From Paracoccus laeviglucosivorans (GTDB lineage Bacteria > Pseudomonadota > Alphaproteobacteria > Rhodobacterales > Rhodobacteraceae), in assembly GCF_900182695.1 (NCBI RefSeq), contig NZ_FXTK01000002.1, positions 186,001 through 250,000 of the forward strand: 64,000 bases of DNA. The letters run 5' to 3'. Positions 18,171 through 27,237 of the stretch are shown here, piece by piece. Position 1 is the first letter of the stretch. Each line of letters begins with the position of its first letter. The notes below the pieces were generated by a model. That model searched no databases and was not told where the DNA came from. It saw only the letters and a list, made by a program, of their open reading frames with translations. A program made the position numbers and the translations under genes.

Positions 18171-19664
18171 TCAGGCCATGGCCTGTTTGCGCCCCCTGAA
18201 CAAACGCAGGATCAAAGGCAGACACCATATCACGATGGTCATGATGCCCAGCCCGGCGGCGATGGGTCTGCCGAAGAACTCCAGCAGGTTTCCGTTCGAC
18301 TTGATCATCGAGGTGATGAAATGCTGTTCCAGCATGGGCCCCAGCACAAGTCCCAGAATTGCGGGAGCGATGGGGATGTCGTTTTCCTCCATGATGAAGC
18401 CCAGAACGCCGAAGCACAGCATCAGGATCACGCCGAAGACCGAGTTGGTGATCGCGAATGCGCCGACGATGCAGAACAGCAGAATGATCGGCATCAGGAT
18501 GCGCTGCGGCACGGCCAGGATCGTGGTCGAGGCGCGGATCGCGATCCAGCCCAGCGGGATCATCAGCAGGTTTGCCAACAGGAAGACGATGAACAGCGCG
18601 TTGATCATCGTCGCCTGCTCGATGAAGATCGTGGGGCCGGGGTTCATGCCCTTGATATACAGCACGCCGATGACGATTGCGGTGATGGAATCGCCCGGAA
18701 TTCCGAAGACCAGCGCCGGGATCCACGCGCCGCTGACGGCCGAGTTGTTGGACGCGCCCGCCTCGACCAGACCTTCGACATGGCCCTTGCCGAATTTTTC
18801 CGGCTCGCGCGAGAAGCGCTTGGACATGGCATAGGAAATCCACGCGGCGATATCGGCACCGGCACCGGGCAGCGCCCCGATCAGCGTGCCGGTGATGTTT
18901 CCTCGCATGGTCTGCTTGGGATAGCGTTTCAGCACCGCCCACTGGCTGCGGATCATGCCTTTGGTTTCCGGCTTCAGGGGCGGCGGCAGCTTGTGGCCGT
19001 GGACCATGTAGCGAAAGACCTCGGCCAAGGCGAACAGGCCGATCATCGCGGGGATAAAGGAAATCCCGCCCAGCAGATCGACATTGCCGAAGGTGAAACG
19101 CGGTTCGGCGGTGGGGTTGTCCATGCCGACGCAGGCCGCGACCAGACCGATCACCAGCGCGACCAGTCCCCGTGTGACCGAACCGGGCGACACGAAGATT
19201 GCGGCCGACAGGCCCAGCAGCACCAGCCAGAAATATTCGAAGGACGAGAATTTCAGCGCCACCTCGGCCAGCAGGGGCGAGGCGACGATCAGCACGATGG
19301 TGCCGAAGATGCCGCCGATGACCGAGAAGACCAGCAATGCGCCAAGCGCCTCGGGTCCGCGCCCGCTGCGGGTCATTTGATAGCTGTCATCGACATATGC
19401 GGCGCTGGCGGGCGTGCCGGGAATGCGCAGCAGCGCGCCCGGAATGTCGCCCGAAAAGATCGCCATGGCGGATGCCGTGACGATGGCCGCGATGGCCGCG
19501 ATCGGCTCCATGAAAAAGGTGATCGGGACCAGAAGCGCGGTCGCCATGGTCGCGGTCAGGCCGGGGATGGCGCCCACGAACAGTCCGAAGGCCCCCGACA
19601 GAAGCATGACCATCAGGATCTGCCAGTCAAAGACCAGCGCAAAGGATTGGGAAAGCGTGCTCAT
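18171..19664 (-). CDS. tctA: Tripartite tricarboxylate transporter large membrane subunit TctA
   Basis: 497 residues from ATG 19664. About eleven to twelve hydrophobic spans; the family's conserved motifs include GLFVGAIPGLTATMATALL near the start and GALPGAGADIAAWISYAMSKRF near residue 320. It forms the channel of a TTT transporter with TctB and the periplasmic TctC, taking up carboxylates using the ion gradient. It starts seven bases after tctB ends. An upstream extension to 19730 overlaps tctB and has no family similarity. Confidence 0.94.
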   Translation of the reverse strand: MSTLSQSFALVFDWQILMVMLLSGAFGLFVGAIPGLTATMATALLVPITFFMEPIAAIAAIVTASAMAIFSGDIPGALLRIPGTPASAAYVDDSYQMTRSGRGPEALGALLVFSVIGGIFGTIVLIVASPLLAEVALKFSSFEYFWLVLLGLSAAIFVSPGSVTRGLVALVIGLVAACVGMDNPTAEPRFTFGNVDLLGGISFIPAMIGLFALAEVFRYMVHGHKLPPPLKPETKGMIRSQWAVLKRYPKQTMRGNITGTLIGALPGAGADIAAWISYAMSKRFSREPEKFGKGHVEGLVEAGASNNSAVSGAWIPALVFGIPGDSITAIVIGVLYIKGMNPGPTIFIEQATMINALFIVFLLANLLMIPLGWIAIRASTTILAVPQRILMPIILLFCIVGAFAITNSVFGVILMLCFGVLGFIMEENDIPIAPAILGLVLGPMLEQHFITSMIKSNGNLLEFFGRPIAAGLGIMTIVIWCLPLILRLFRGRKQAMA

Positions 19665-19671
19665 ATGCGGA

Positions 19672-20145
19672 TCACCACGGCAGGGACAAAAGTTCGCCGC
19701 GTGGCAACGGCACCAGCAACATTCGACCAAAGGCGAATTGCACCACCAGCACCGTCACCACCGCGATGGGCAGGATCAGGATCGGGCGGGTGCGCGTCAG
19801 CCAAAGCATGATCGCCACCAGAACAAGGCTGGAGATGGTAAAGCCCACCCGATCCAGCACGACGCAATAGACGGCGATCAGCACGGTCGCCGCAGCAAGC
19901 TTGGCCCATGTGCCGCCGTCGCGTGCCCAATCGGTGATTTCGACCAATGCCATACCGCTTTCGTGGCGCAAGCCCTGCACCAGCATCACCAGCCCCAGCA
20001 CAATGGCCATGACGGCCACCACCTCGGGCAGGGTCTCGGCGCCGTATTTCTGCCCCGGCAACGGCGAGAACTGCATCGAGGCAAGGAACAGCGCCACGCC
20101 CCCCAGCAGTGTCAGCAGTCCCAATGCTCGGTCTCCTAGTCTCAT
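19672..20145 (-). CDS. tctB: Tripartite tricarboxylate transporter small membrane subunit TctB
   Basis: 157 residues with four predicted membrane spans, the usual size and layout of TctB (MRLGDRALGLLTLLGGVALFL opens the first span). It is poorly conserved in sequence across the family, and the call rests on its position between tctC and tctA as well as on topology. Confidence 0.9.
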   Translation of the reverse strand: MRLGDRALGLLTLLGGVALFLASMQFSPLPGQKYGAETLPEVVAVMAIVLGLVMLVQGLRHESGMALVEITDWARDGGTWAKLAAATVLIAVYCVVLDRVGFTISSLVLVAIMLWLTRTRPILILPIAVVTVLVVQFAFGRMLLVPLPRGELLSLPW

Positions 20146-20169
20146 GCCAGCCTCCCCTCTGGATGGACG

Positions 20170-20190
20170 GGGCCGCGACGGGCGCGGCCC
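20170..20190 (-). terminator. Intercistronic hairpin between tctC and tctB
   Basis: GGGCCGCG (20170-20177) pairs with CGCGGCCC (20183-20190) around a 5-base loop. On the tct message it sits right after tctC and would favour excess binding protein over membrane subunits. Read on the plus strand it is followed by TTTTT, so it may also stop antisense transcription. Confidence 0.65.
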
Positions 20191-20197
20191 TTTTTCG

Positions 20198-21169
20198 TTA
20201 CTTCGCCAGACCGGCTTCCTTCATGATCGCGCCCAGCGTCGCGTCGTCTTCGGCAACGATGCGGGTGGTATCTTCGGGGCCGGCCCAACGCAGGCCGAAG
20301 CCGCGTTCGGTCATGAAGTCCTGATATTCCTTGCTTTCATAGGCCTTCTGGATCGCGGCGGTCAGCTTGGCGCGCACGTCATCGGGCATCCCCTTGGGGG
20401 CGGCGATGGTGCGCCAGACCGACAATTTCCAGTCCGAGCCGGTGGCCTCTTTCAACGGCGGTGCGTCGGGGAACATTGCCTGCGGTTCATCCGACATGCT
20501 GGCCAGCGCGCGCACGCGGCCTGCGTCGATCAGTGCCCGCCCCTCGGCCAAAGACGAGGGCACAAGCTGCACGCCGCCCGCCACCATATCGGTCAGACCG
20601 GCGGATGCGCCCTGGCTGGGCACCCAGGCGACGTTTTGCAGCGGGATGTCTTCGGACAGCATCCAGCCCAGCATGTTCAGGTGCCAGATGCCGCCCTGAC
20701 CCGTGCCCGATGCCTTGAGCGTGCCGGGCGCTTCGGATTTCATCGCATCGCGCAGCTCGGCTGCGGTTTTCCAAGGCGCGTCCTCGGCCACCATCAGCCC
20801 GCCCGGATCGGCATTGACCATGGCGAGGAAGTCGAAATCCTCATGCGTCAGCTGGGTCAGGCCCTGCCAATGCATCATGTCGATCTCGATCGTGACGACG
20901 CCGATCGTGTAGCCATCGGGCCGCGCGCGCGAAATCGCCGTATGGCCCACCACGCCCGAGCCGCCGGTGCGGTTCACCACGTTCACGGGCTTGCCCAGTT
21001 CCTGCTGAAGCATCTGCGCAAAGATGCGGCCCACCGCATCCGTGCCGCCGCCCGCGCCCCAAGGCACGATCATTTCGATCGGGCGTTCGGGATATTCCGC
21101 CAGCGCGGGCGTCACCGCCGTCAACGTCAGCGCAGCCGCCACCAGCGGCAGAAATGATCTGCGTTTCAT
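20198..21169 (-). CDS. tctC: TctC/Bug family periplasmic solute-binding protein
   Basis: 323 residues. A Sec signal peptide (MKRRSFLPLVAAALTLTAVTPALA) is followed by YPERPIEMIVPWGAGGGTDAVGR, the hallmark opening of Bug/TctC receptors, and by NRTGGSGVVG. It captures a carboxylate in the periplasm for TctAB. Ligands vary widely in this family, so citrate is only one possibility. It is first in the tctCBA order, with its own promoter region shared divergently with the siderophore receptor gene. Confidence 0.94.
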   Translation of the reverse strand: MKRRSFLPLVAAALTLTAVTPALAEYPERPIEMIVPWGAGGGTDAVGRIFAQMLQQELGKPVNVVNRTGGSGVVGHTAISRARPDGYTIGVVTIEIDMMHWQGLTQLTHEDFDFLAMVNADPGGLMVAEDAPWKTAAELRDAMKSEAPGTLKASGTGQGGIWHLNMLGWMLSEDIPLQNVAWVPSQGASAGLTDMVAGGVQLVPSSLAEGRALIDAGRVRALASMSDEPQAMFPDAPPLKEATGSDWKLSVWRTIAAPKGMPDDVRAKLTAAIQKAYESKEYQDFMTERGFGLRWAGPEDTTRIVAEDDATLGAIMKEAGLAK

Positions 21170-21209
21170 CCATTTTCCTCCCTAGGGCGCTGCGGCCCCT
21201 CCGACATGA

Positions 21210-21238
21210 AGGATTGGGGATTGTGTATACATTGTCAA
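21210..21238 (-). promoter_or_regulatory. Candidate tctC promoter with TGTATACA operator
   Basis: On the minus strand TTGACA (21238-21233) makes a perfect -35; a weak -10 (AATCCT) lies 17 bases on. The 8-base palindrome TGTATACA (21224-21231) sits in the spacer, where a repressor would block polymerase. GntR-type regulators often bind GTATAC-centred sites, but no such regulator gene is adjacent. Confidence 0.45.
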
Positions 21239-21275
21239 CGATGCAGGGCGATTGCAGGATGAATTTGATCAACGA

Positions 21276-21308
21276 CGATGATCCGCAATGCATACGCAAT
21301 GATCATCG
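21276..21308. promoter_or_regulatory. Inverted repeat CGATGATC-N17-GATCATCG
   Basis: Perfect 8-base arms at 21276-21283 and 21301-21308. The 17-base spacer contains CGCAAT twice as a direct repeat (21284-21289, 21295-21300). Such ordered structure in a divergent promoter region suggests a binding site for a regulator of one or both units. Confidence 0.4.
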
Positions 21309-21393
21309 CCCAGACTGCGGCACACGCGACACGCGACTGCGGCAGGAAAAGCACGCTGCGGCGGTATCGGTGCAACGGTATCTGGGGGCGCGG

Positions 21394-21408
21394 TTAATTG
21401 TGTATTAA
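21394..21408. promoter_or_regulatory. AT-rich inverted repeat TTAAT-N5-ATTAA upstream of the receptor gene
   Basis: It lies 80-95 bases before the TonB receptor start within an AT-rich patch likely to be the promoter. An iron-responsive repressor site would be expected near here, but I cannot match it to a named Fur, RirA or Irr consensus with confidence. Confidence 0.35.
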
Positions 21409-21488
21409 AACTCTCAGGAAAAGCGAATCGAGGTTCGCGGCCTTAACTCACTCCGGTCGCGCATCCACTAGGTGAAAGGTTGCCTGAC

Positions 21489-23588
21489 ATGACCCTCTCG
21501 TCCCGTGTATTGCTGCTGGCGGGAACCAGCCTTCTGACGTTGGCGCTGCCCGCATTGGCGCAGACCGAAACGACGGCTCAGTCCGTCGTGCTGGACGAGG
21601 TGGTGTTGACCGCGACAACCGACACCACGGCTGCCGCCGACGGATACGTCGCGAGTTACAGCCAGATCGCGACCAAATCGGACGTTCCTCTGGCGGAAAC
21701 GCAACAGTCGGTTTCGGTTGTGACCAATCAGCAAATCCGTGATCAGGGCGCCGAAAACCTTGGTCAGGCGCTGGGTTACACCGCTGGCGTGCTGGCCGAA
21801 CCCTTTGGCAAAGACCCGCGCTTTGACACACCCTATGTCCGGGGCTTCAAGGCTGAAAACGCGCAATACGTGAACGGTTTGCGTCAGGGCCGCTATTTTG
21901 GCGCGATCAAACAGGAAATCTACGGTATGCAGCAGATCGAGGTGCTGCGTGGTCCGTCATCGACGCTATATGGTGCGGGCTCTCCGCTGGGCGTCATCAA
22001 CATGGTGCAGAAACGCGCGCAGAACTATGATTTCGGTGAAGCGGGCATTGGGTATGACAGCAACCAAAGCAAGCAGTTCTTCTTTGATGTCAACCGCGCT
22101 CCCAGCGAGGAACTGTCGTGGCGCGTGACCGGCATTGGTCGTGATGACAGCACCCAGATCGAGGACCTGACCAACAAGGGCGGTTATCTGGCCGGAGCGG
22201 TTCGCTGGACGCCCACCGATGCGACCACGATCGACTTTCTGCTGACCTATACCAAGGACAAGCCGATGCCGCCGACCGGTGTGCCCTTCGCGCTGACCGG
22301 GACGGGACATGACGATTATCTGCGCGAACTTTATACCGGCCAGAAGGACTGGGACGACAGTGACCGCAAATCCATCAGCTTTGGCGTCGAATTCAGCCAT
22401 GAATTCGACAATGGCTGGAAGTTGAGCCAAGGTTTCCGCTACGAAAAGCTGGATTGGAACTATCGCACCACCTACGCATCGGCGGTCAACGGTCCGACCT
22501 CGTTCAGCCGTGGCTCCAGCGAGCAGCTGGAAGACAGCGATACCGTCAGCCTTGACACCCGTCTGAACGGCGAAGTCGTTACGGGCGGCATCACCCACAA
22601 GCTGTTGTTCGGCGCGGATGTGCGCAAATATGACGCAACCGAAAGCAGCCAGTTCTTTACGGCGTCGGATCTGAACTGGGAAGATCCCGATTACTACGCA
22701 GGTGGCCGCACGCCATATGGACCCGCGAATGCAGGGCCCTCCACGCTGCGTCAGGCCGGCATTTATGCGCAGGACGAGATCGAATACGGCAATTGGCGCG
22801 GTTCGGTAGGCCTGCGCTATGACTGGGTGGAGCAGACGGGTGAGCGTTACGGCTCGGTCTCGGAGTACAAAGACAACAAGGTCACGGGCCGCGTCGGTCT
22901 GGGCTACCTGTTTGCAAATGGCGCAATGCCTTATGCCAGCTATTCGACTTCGTTCGATCCGCAGGCCGGGCTGGACATCGACGACAACGTTTTGCGTCCG
23001 ACCGAGGGTGAGCAGTGGGAACTGGGCGTCAAGTATCAGCCGCAATCCTTTGATGGCCTGATCAGCGTTGCTCTTTATGACTTGCGGCAGACCAACGTGA
23101 ACCGCACAGTGGACCGTCCCAACGGCGAACCGGGCAGCGGCATCCGCCAGATCGGCGAGGTCCGGTCGCGCGGCATCGAACTGGAAGCGACTGCCCAACT
23201 GGCCGAAGGCTGGAAGGTGCGCGGGGGCTACGCCTATAACAAGACCGAACAGAAGGCTCCGGCGGGCGATGTGCTGGACGGCAAGGAACTCGCGGATGCG
23301 CCGCGCCATTTGGCAAGCCTGTGGATTGACCGCGATTTTGGCAATGGCCTGCGCGTCGGTGGTGGTGTCCGCTATCTTGGTTCGCGTTTCATCAACGCAT
23401 CCAACACCGCCAAGCTGGACAGCGTCACTCTGGTCGATCTGGGCGGCAGCTATACCTTCAACAATATCGAGACTTCGGTGAATATCACTAACCTCACCGA
23501 TGAGGTCTATGTCGGTGCCTGCGGATTCTCGTATTGCAGCTATGGCGAAGGCCGCACCATCCAAGCCAAGATGACCTACAAGTGGTAA
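21489..23588 (+). CDS. TonB-dependent siderophore receptor (FhuA-like)
   Basis: 699 residues. The signal peptide ends near ALPALA (19-24), and a TonB-box-like VVLDEVVLTA follows at 33-42. The plug domain follows (VTNQQIRDQGAENLGQAL; YVRGFKAENAQYVNGLRQG; IEVLRGPSSTLYGAGSPLG), then a 22-strand barrel ending in a terminal Trp. The paired cysteines in GACGFSYCSYG near the C-terminus are typical of hydroxamate-siderophore receptors. ATG at 21489 follows AAAGG; a TTG at 21480 is less likely. Its stop overlaps the start of the FhuD-like gene, so receptor and importer are expressed together. Confidence 0.94.
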   Translation: MTLSSRVLLLAGTSLLTLALPALAQTETTAQSVVLDEVVLTATTDTTAAADGYVASYSQIATKSDVPLAETQQSVSVVTNQQIRDQGAENLGQALGYTAGVLAEPFGKDPRFDTPYVRGFKAENAQYVNGLRQGRYFGAIKQEIYGMQQIEVLRGPSSTLYGAGSPLGVINMVQKRAQNYDFGEAGIGYDSNQSKQFFFDVNRAPSEELSWRVTGIGRDDSTQIEDLTNKGGYLAGAVRWTPTDATTIDFLLTYTKDKPMPPTGVPFALTGTGHDDYLRELYTGQKDWDDSDRKSISFGVEFSHEFDNGWKLSQGFRYEKLDWNYRTTYASAVNGPTSFSRGSSEQLEDSDTVSLDTRLNGEVVTGGITHKLLFGADVRKYDATESSQFFTASDLNWEDPDYYAGGRTPYGPANAGPSTLRQAGIYAQDEIEYGNWRGSVGLRYDWVEQTGERYGSVSEYKDNKVTGRVGLGYLFANGAMPYASYSTSFDPQAGLDIDDNVLRPTEGEQWELGVKYQPQSFDGLISVALYDLRQTNVNRTVDRPNGEPGSGIRQIGEVRSRGIELEATAQLAEGWKVRGGYAYNKTEQKAPAGDVLDGKELADAPRHLASLWIDRDFGNGLRVGGGVRYLGSRFINASNTAKLDSVTLVDLGGSYTFNNIETSVNITNLTDEVYVGACGFSYCSYGEGRTIQAKMTYKW

Positions 23589-24478
23589 GCGGACCGGCCC
23601 CTTTGTTGGGTCGGCGAGGCTTCCTGATCTCCGCCGCGGCTTTGGCTGCGGCGGGGCCAGTTTTTGCGCAGGGCAGCGGTTCGATGCGGCTGGCCGCCAT
23701 AGACTGGGCCATGCTGGAGACCGCCACGGCCATCGGTCACGCCCCTGTCGCAGCCTGCGAGCTGATCAGCTATCACGGCGAAGCCTCGGTCCCCGAGGTG
23801 CCGGGCATGGTCGATCTGGGCCTGCGCGGTGCGCCGAATTACGAATTGCTGCAACTGATCCGGCCCGATCTGATTCTGACCTCGCCGTTCTATGTCCAGC
23901 ACGAAGCGCGGTTGCGCTCGGTTGCGCCGGTGCTGTCGCTTGAGTTTTATGTTCCGGGCGCACCGCCCTTTGCCAAGGCGATGCAGGCCATGGCCGATCT
24001 GGCTGCTGCGACGGGCGACCCGGATGCGGGCGCGCGGGCGCAAGCAGAAACCATGGTGCAATTGGACGGTCTGGCCGCGCGGCTTGCACCCTTTGCCGAC
24101 CGGCCCGTAAGCCTGATCGACATCGGCGATGCGCGGCATCTGCGCGCCTTTGGCTTTGACAGCATGTTCGGGGACGTGCTGGGGCGGCTGGGCCTGCAGA
24201 ACGCCTGGACCGACCGCACCCAGTTCAGCTTCCGCGCGCCTCTGCCGATCGAACGGCTGGCCGAGACGCCCGAGGCGCGTATCGTCATCGCAGGCGAAAT
24301 CCCGGTCGAGGCGCTGGACGGGTTGCGGCGCAGCATCCTGTGGCAAGCGTTGCCCGCAGTGCGCGACGGACGGATCTATGTTCTGCCGAACGTCAACGCT
24401 TTTGGCGGCATACCTTCGGCGCTGCGGTTTGCCAATCTGCTGGCCGAAGCATTCGAGACGGGGCCGATCACCATATGA
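23582..24478 (+). CDS. Siderophore-binding periplasmic protein (FhuD-like)
   Basis: 298 residues from a GTG at 23582 that overlaps the receptor stop. The N-terminus holds twin arginines before a hydrophobic stretch (GRRGFLISAAALAAAGPVFA), a Tat-type signal, as known for FhuD. The rest is a class III FecB-type binding fold: VDLGLRGAPNYELLQLIRPDLILTS is the conserved lobe-1 region, and a long helix links the lobes. It delivers ferric siderophore to the FhuB-like permease. The GTG has no obvious ribosome site of its own and probably relies on coupling. Confidence 0.9.
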   Translation: MVSGPAPLLGRRGFLISAAALAAAGPVFAQGSGSMRLAAIDWAMLETATAIGHAPVAACELISYHGEASVPEVPGMVDLGLRGAPNYELLQLIRPDLILTSPFYVQHEARLRSVAPVLSLEFYVPGAPPFAKAMQAMADLAAATGDPDAGARAQAETMVQLDGLAARLAPFADRPVSLIDIGDARHLRAFGFDSMFGDVLGRLGLQNAWTDRTQFSFRAPLPIERLAETPEARIVIAGEIPVEALDGLRRSILWQALPAVRDGRIYVLPNVNAFGGIPSALRFANLLAEAFETGPITI

Positions 24479-26448
24479 ACGTGAAAGCGATGATATGGCT
24501 GCTCGCTGCGGCGGGCCTTGGCCTTGTGCTGTGGGTGATGGCGGCGATGCGTTTGCTGCCGGGCGGCTGGCCTGCATTCCCGTTCGATCCGCAGGGCATG
24601 ACCCTCGACCAGATCCTGCTGACCTTTGGGCTGATGCCGCGCGGCGTGATCGCGCTGGTCGCCGGTGCGGCGCTGGGGCTGTCGGGCGCACTGTTGCAGG
24701 CAGTGCTGCGCAACCCGGTGGCCGACCCGACCACGCTGGGGATTTCGGGCGGCGCGCAGCTTGCGCTGGTCATGGCCACGATCCTTGCGCCGGGGCTGCT
24801 GGAATATGGCCGCTGGCCTGTCGCCGTGATCGGCGCGGGTCTGGCAGCGGCACTGGTCATGTCCATCGGTGCGCGGCGGGCATTCGCCCCGGTGACGATG
24901 GTGATTGCCGGGATGCTGGTCGCGATGACCGCCAGCGCGATCGCGACGGCGGTGACGCTGGCGCGGGGCGAATACCTGCTGTCTCTGGTTATCTGGAACG
25001 GCGGATCGCTGGTCCAGCAGGACTGGAGCGGGGTGCGTATCCTTGCGCTGGTGCTGGGTTTCGGCGCTGTGGCTGCTGCGCTGCTGGCGCGGCCGTTGCG
25101 CGTTCTGTCGCTGGGGGCGGCGGGTGCGCAGGGGCTGGGCATGAATGTCGCCGCTGTGCGCTTTGCGGTGGTCGTGGTCGCGGTGGTGCTGGCGGCCGCG
25201 GTTTCCGCCGAGCTGGGGCTGATAGGCTTTGTCGGGCTGGCCGCGCCCGCACTGGCCCGCAGCATGGGCGCGCGGACCATGGGGCAGGTGCTGGCCATCG
25301 CGCCGCTGATCGGGGCGCTGATCCTGTCGGTCTGTGACGGCGTGGTGCTGACGCTGGCCGGCGCGACCGGAGAGATGTATCCCACCGGCGCGCTGACCGG
25401 GCTGATCGGCGGGCCGCTGCTGATCTGGCTGCTGCCCCGGCTGCGCGGCTCGACCCCGCCGGGGACCGAGGCGGGCGAGGGGCCGGGCACAAGGCTTGCG
25501 CGACCCACGCGCGTGCTTGGCGGCATGGCCTGCGCTGCGGTGATGCTGGCCCTGGTGTTGGTCTGGATCGGTCGGGTGCCGGGCGGTTGGGCCGTGCTGG
25601 ATTGGGATAGTTTCCGGGCATTCCTGCCGCTGCGGCTGCCGCGCCTGATCGCTGCGGGTGCGGCGGGTGCGCTGCTGGCGCTGGCGGGCGCGGTGCTGCA
25701 ACGGCTGACGGCGAACCCATTGGCCTCGCCCGAGGTGCTGGGCGTGTCGGGTGGCGCGTCCATCGGCTACGTCGCAACGCTGTTTATGTTCACAGCGCCG
25801 GGGCAGGGGCCGCTGACCGTGGGCACCATGCTGGGCGGCGCCTTGGCGTTGATGCTGGTCGCGAATTACGCCCGGCGGCGCGATATGCCTGCGGAACGTG
25901 TGCTGCTGGCCGGGATCGCGGTTTCGGCCATGGCGGCGGCGGTGCTGTCGGCGGTCATGGCGACGGGCAGCAAGCAAAGCTGGCAGGTGCTGGCATGGCT
26001 TTCGGGATCCTCCAGCACGGTCGGGCCGGTGCAGGCGACGATCATGGCGCTGCTGGCGGCGGTCGTGCTGGCGACGGCATGGTATGCGCGGCGCTGGTTG
26101 CAGGTTCTGCCTTTGGGACCCGAGGTGGCGGCAGGCGTCGGCTTGCCGCTGATCCGGGCGCGGCTGGCGCTGATCGGGCTGGCGGGTCTTGCGACCGGGG
26201 CCGCGACCGTTCTGGTCGGGCCGGTCAGCTTTGTCGGATTGATGGCGCCGCATGTGGCGCGGCGCATTGGCCTTGCGCGGGCGCAGGATCATGTGCTGGG
26301 CGCGGCGCTGATCGGGGCGATCCTGATGATCGCCGCCGATTTCGGCGCACGCATGGCCGGTTTCCCCTATGAGCTGCCGCTGGGGCTTTTCGCCTCGCTT
26401 CTGGGCGCGCCTTGGCTCATATGGCTGATGATGAGGATGAGGCGATGA
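24475..26448 (+). CDS. Ferric-siderophore permease, double FecCD unit (FhuB-like)
   Basis: 657 residues formed of two FecCD permease halves, as in FhuB, with about twenty membrane spans. Each half has the family motifs: LRNPVADPTTLGISGGAQ and LTANPLASPEVLGVSGGAS near the starts, GLIGFVGLAAPALARSM and VGPVSFVGLMAPHVARRIG near the ends. ATG 24475 overlaps the binding-protein stop as ATGA, and its own stop overlaps the ATPase start the same way. The double-length permease points to a hydroxamate (Fhu-type) rather than catecholate system. Confidence 0.93.
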   Translation: MNVKAMIWLLAAAGLGLVLWVMAAMRLLPGGWPAFPFDPQGMTLDQILLTFGLMPRGVIALVAGAALGLSGALLQAVLRNPVADPTTLGISGGAQLALVMATILAPGLLEYGRWPVAVIGAGLAAALVMSIGARRAFAPVTMVIAGMLVAMTASAIATAVTLARGEYLLSLVIWNGGSLVQQDWSGVRILALVLGFGAVAAALLARPLRVLSLGAAGAQGLGMNVAAVRFAVVVVAVVLAAAVSAELGLIGFVGLAAPALARSMGARTMGQVLAIAPLIGALILSVCDGVVLTLAGATGEMYPTGALTGLIGGPLLIWLLPRLRGSTPPGTEAGEGPGTRLARPTRVLGGMACAAVMLALVLVWIGRVPGGWAVLDWDSFRAFLPLRLPRLIAAGAAGALLALAGAVLQRLTANPLASPEVLGVSGGASIGYVATLFMFTAPGQGPLTVGTMLGGALALMLVANYARRRDMPAERVLLAGIAVSAMAAAVLSAVMATGSKQSWQVLAWLSGSSSTVGPVQATIMALLAAVVLATAWYARRWLQVLPLGPEVAAGVGLPLIRARLALIGLAGLATGAATVLVGPVSFVGLMAPHVARRIGLARAQDHVLGAALIGAILMIAADFGARMAGFPYELPLGLFASLLGAPWLIWLMMRMRR

Positions 26449-27221
26449 CCGACCCGCTGTTCACGATCAAAGGCCTTTGCGTCGATGTGCCGGGGCGCAG
26501 GCTGATCCATGATCTGGATCTGGAACTGCCCGGCGGGCAGGTGATCGCGCTGATCGGGCATAACGGCTCGTCTAAATCGACGCTGCTGAAGGTGCTGGCG
26601 CGGCAGATCGTGCATTCCAGCGGCGGCGTCAGTTTTGCCGGTCGCCCGATCACCGATTACAGCCCGCAGGATTATGCGCGCGGGCTGGCATTCATGCCGC
26701 AAACCACACCCCCCGCCGAAGGGATGACGGTGCGCGAACTGGTGGCCCTTGGCCGCTACCCGTGGCACGGGGCGCTGGGACGGTTCGGGCCCGACGATCA
26801 TGTGGCGGTGGACAGCGCGATGTCCGAATGCGGTGTGACGGAATTTGCCGACCAGCTGGTCGATACCTTGTCGGGCGGCGAACGCCAGCGCTGCTGGCTT
26901 GCGATGATGGTCGCGCAGCAGGCGGGAACGCTGCTGCTGGATGAGCCGATCTCGGCGCTGGACATCGCGCATCAGGTCGAGGTGCTGTCGCTGGTCCGCC
27001 GGATGTGTCACGATCAGGGGCGCACCGCCATCGTCGTGCTGCACGAGGTGAATATGGCCGCGCGATTCTGCGATCACGTGGTGGCGATGAAGGCGGGGCG
27101 GCTTGCCATGCAGGGCAGCTCTGACGAATTGATGCGCCCCGAGGCGCTGGAACATGTCTACGGCCTGCCCATGCAGGTCTTACGGCGCGAGGATGGCGGC
27201 AAGGTCGCCGTTCCCGCTTAA
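26445..27221 (+). CDS. Ferric-siderophore ABC ATPase (FhuC-like) with unusual Walker A
   Basis: 258 residues. Signature is LSGGERQRCWLAM, Walker B LLLDEPISALD, switch histidine in VVLHEVN. Walker A reads GHNGSSKST at residues 38-46; the glycine before the lysine is serine (base 26571 region reads TCG TCT AAA). The family normally has GHNGSGKST here. The protein otherwise looks intact and is coupled to the permease by ATGA. Whether the Ser43 form hydrolyses ATP normally is unknown. The open frame extends 33 bases upstream without purpose. Confidence 0.92.
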   Translation: MTDPLFTIKGLCVDVPGRRLIHDLDLELPGGQVIALIGHNGSSKSTLLKVLARQIVHSSGGVSFAGRPITDYSPQDYARGLAFMPQTTPPAEGMTVRELVALGRYPWHGALGRFGPDDHVAVDSAMSECGVTEFADQLVDTLSGGERQRCWLAMMVAQQAGTLLLDEPISALDIAHQVEVLSLVRRMCHDQGRTAIVVLHEVNMAARFCDHVVAMKAGRLAMQGSSDELMRPEALEHVYGLPMQVLRREDGGKVAVPA

Positions 27222-27237
27222 TAAACAAGGACTTGGA

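Larger units (their letters stand above)
21170..21488. other. Divergent promoter region between tctC and the TonB receptor gene
   Basis: 319 bases without a convincing gene. It contains a TTGACA-like element and TGTATACA palindrome close to tctC, an 8-base inverted repeat in the middle and an AT-rich inverted repeat close to the receptor gene; each is listed separately. Confidence 0.6.

Noticed and set aside
24376..26292. A 638-codon minus-strand frame opposite the FhuB-like gene
   Set aside because: High GC leaves long antisense frames here; the translation is low-complexity Arg/Gln/His and the plus-strand gene is clear.
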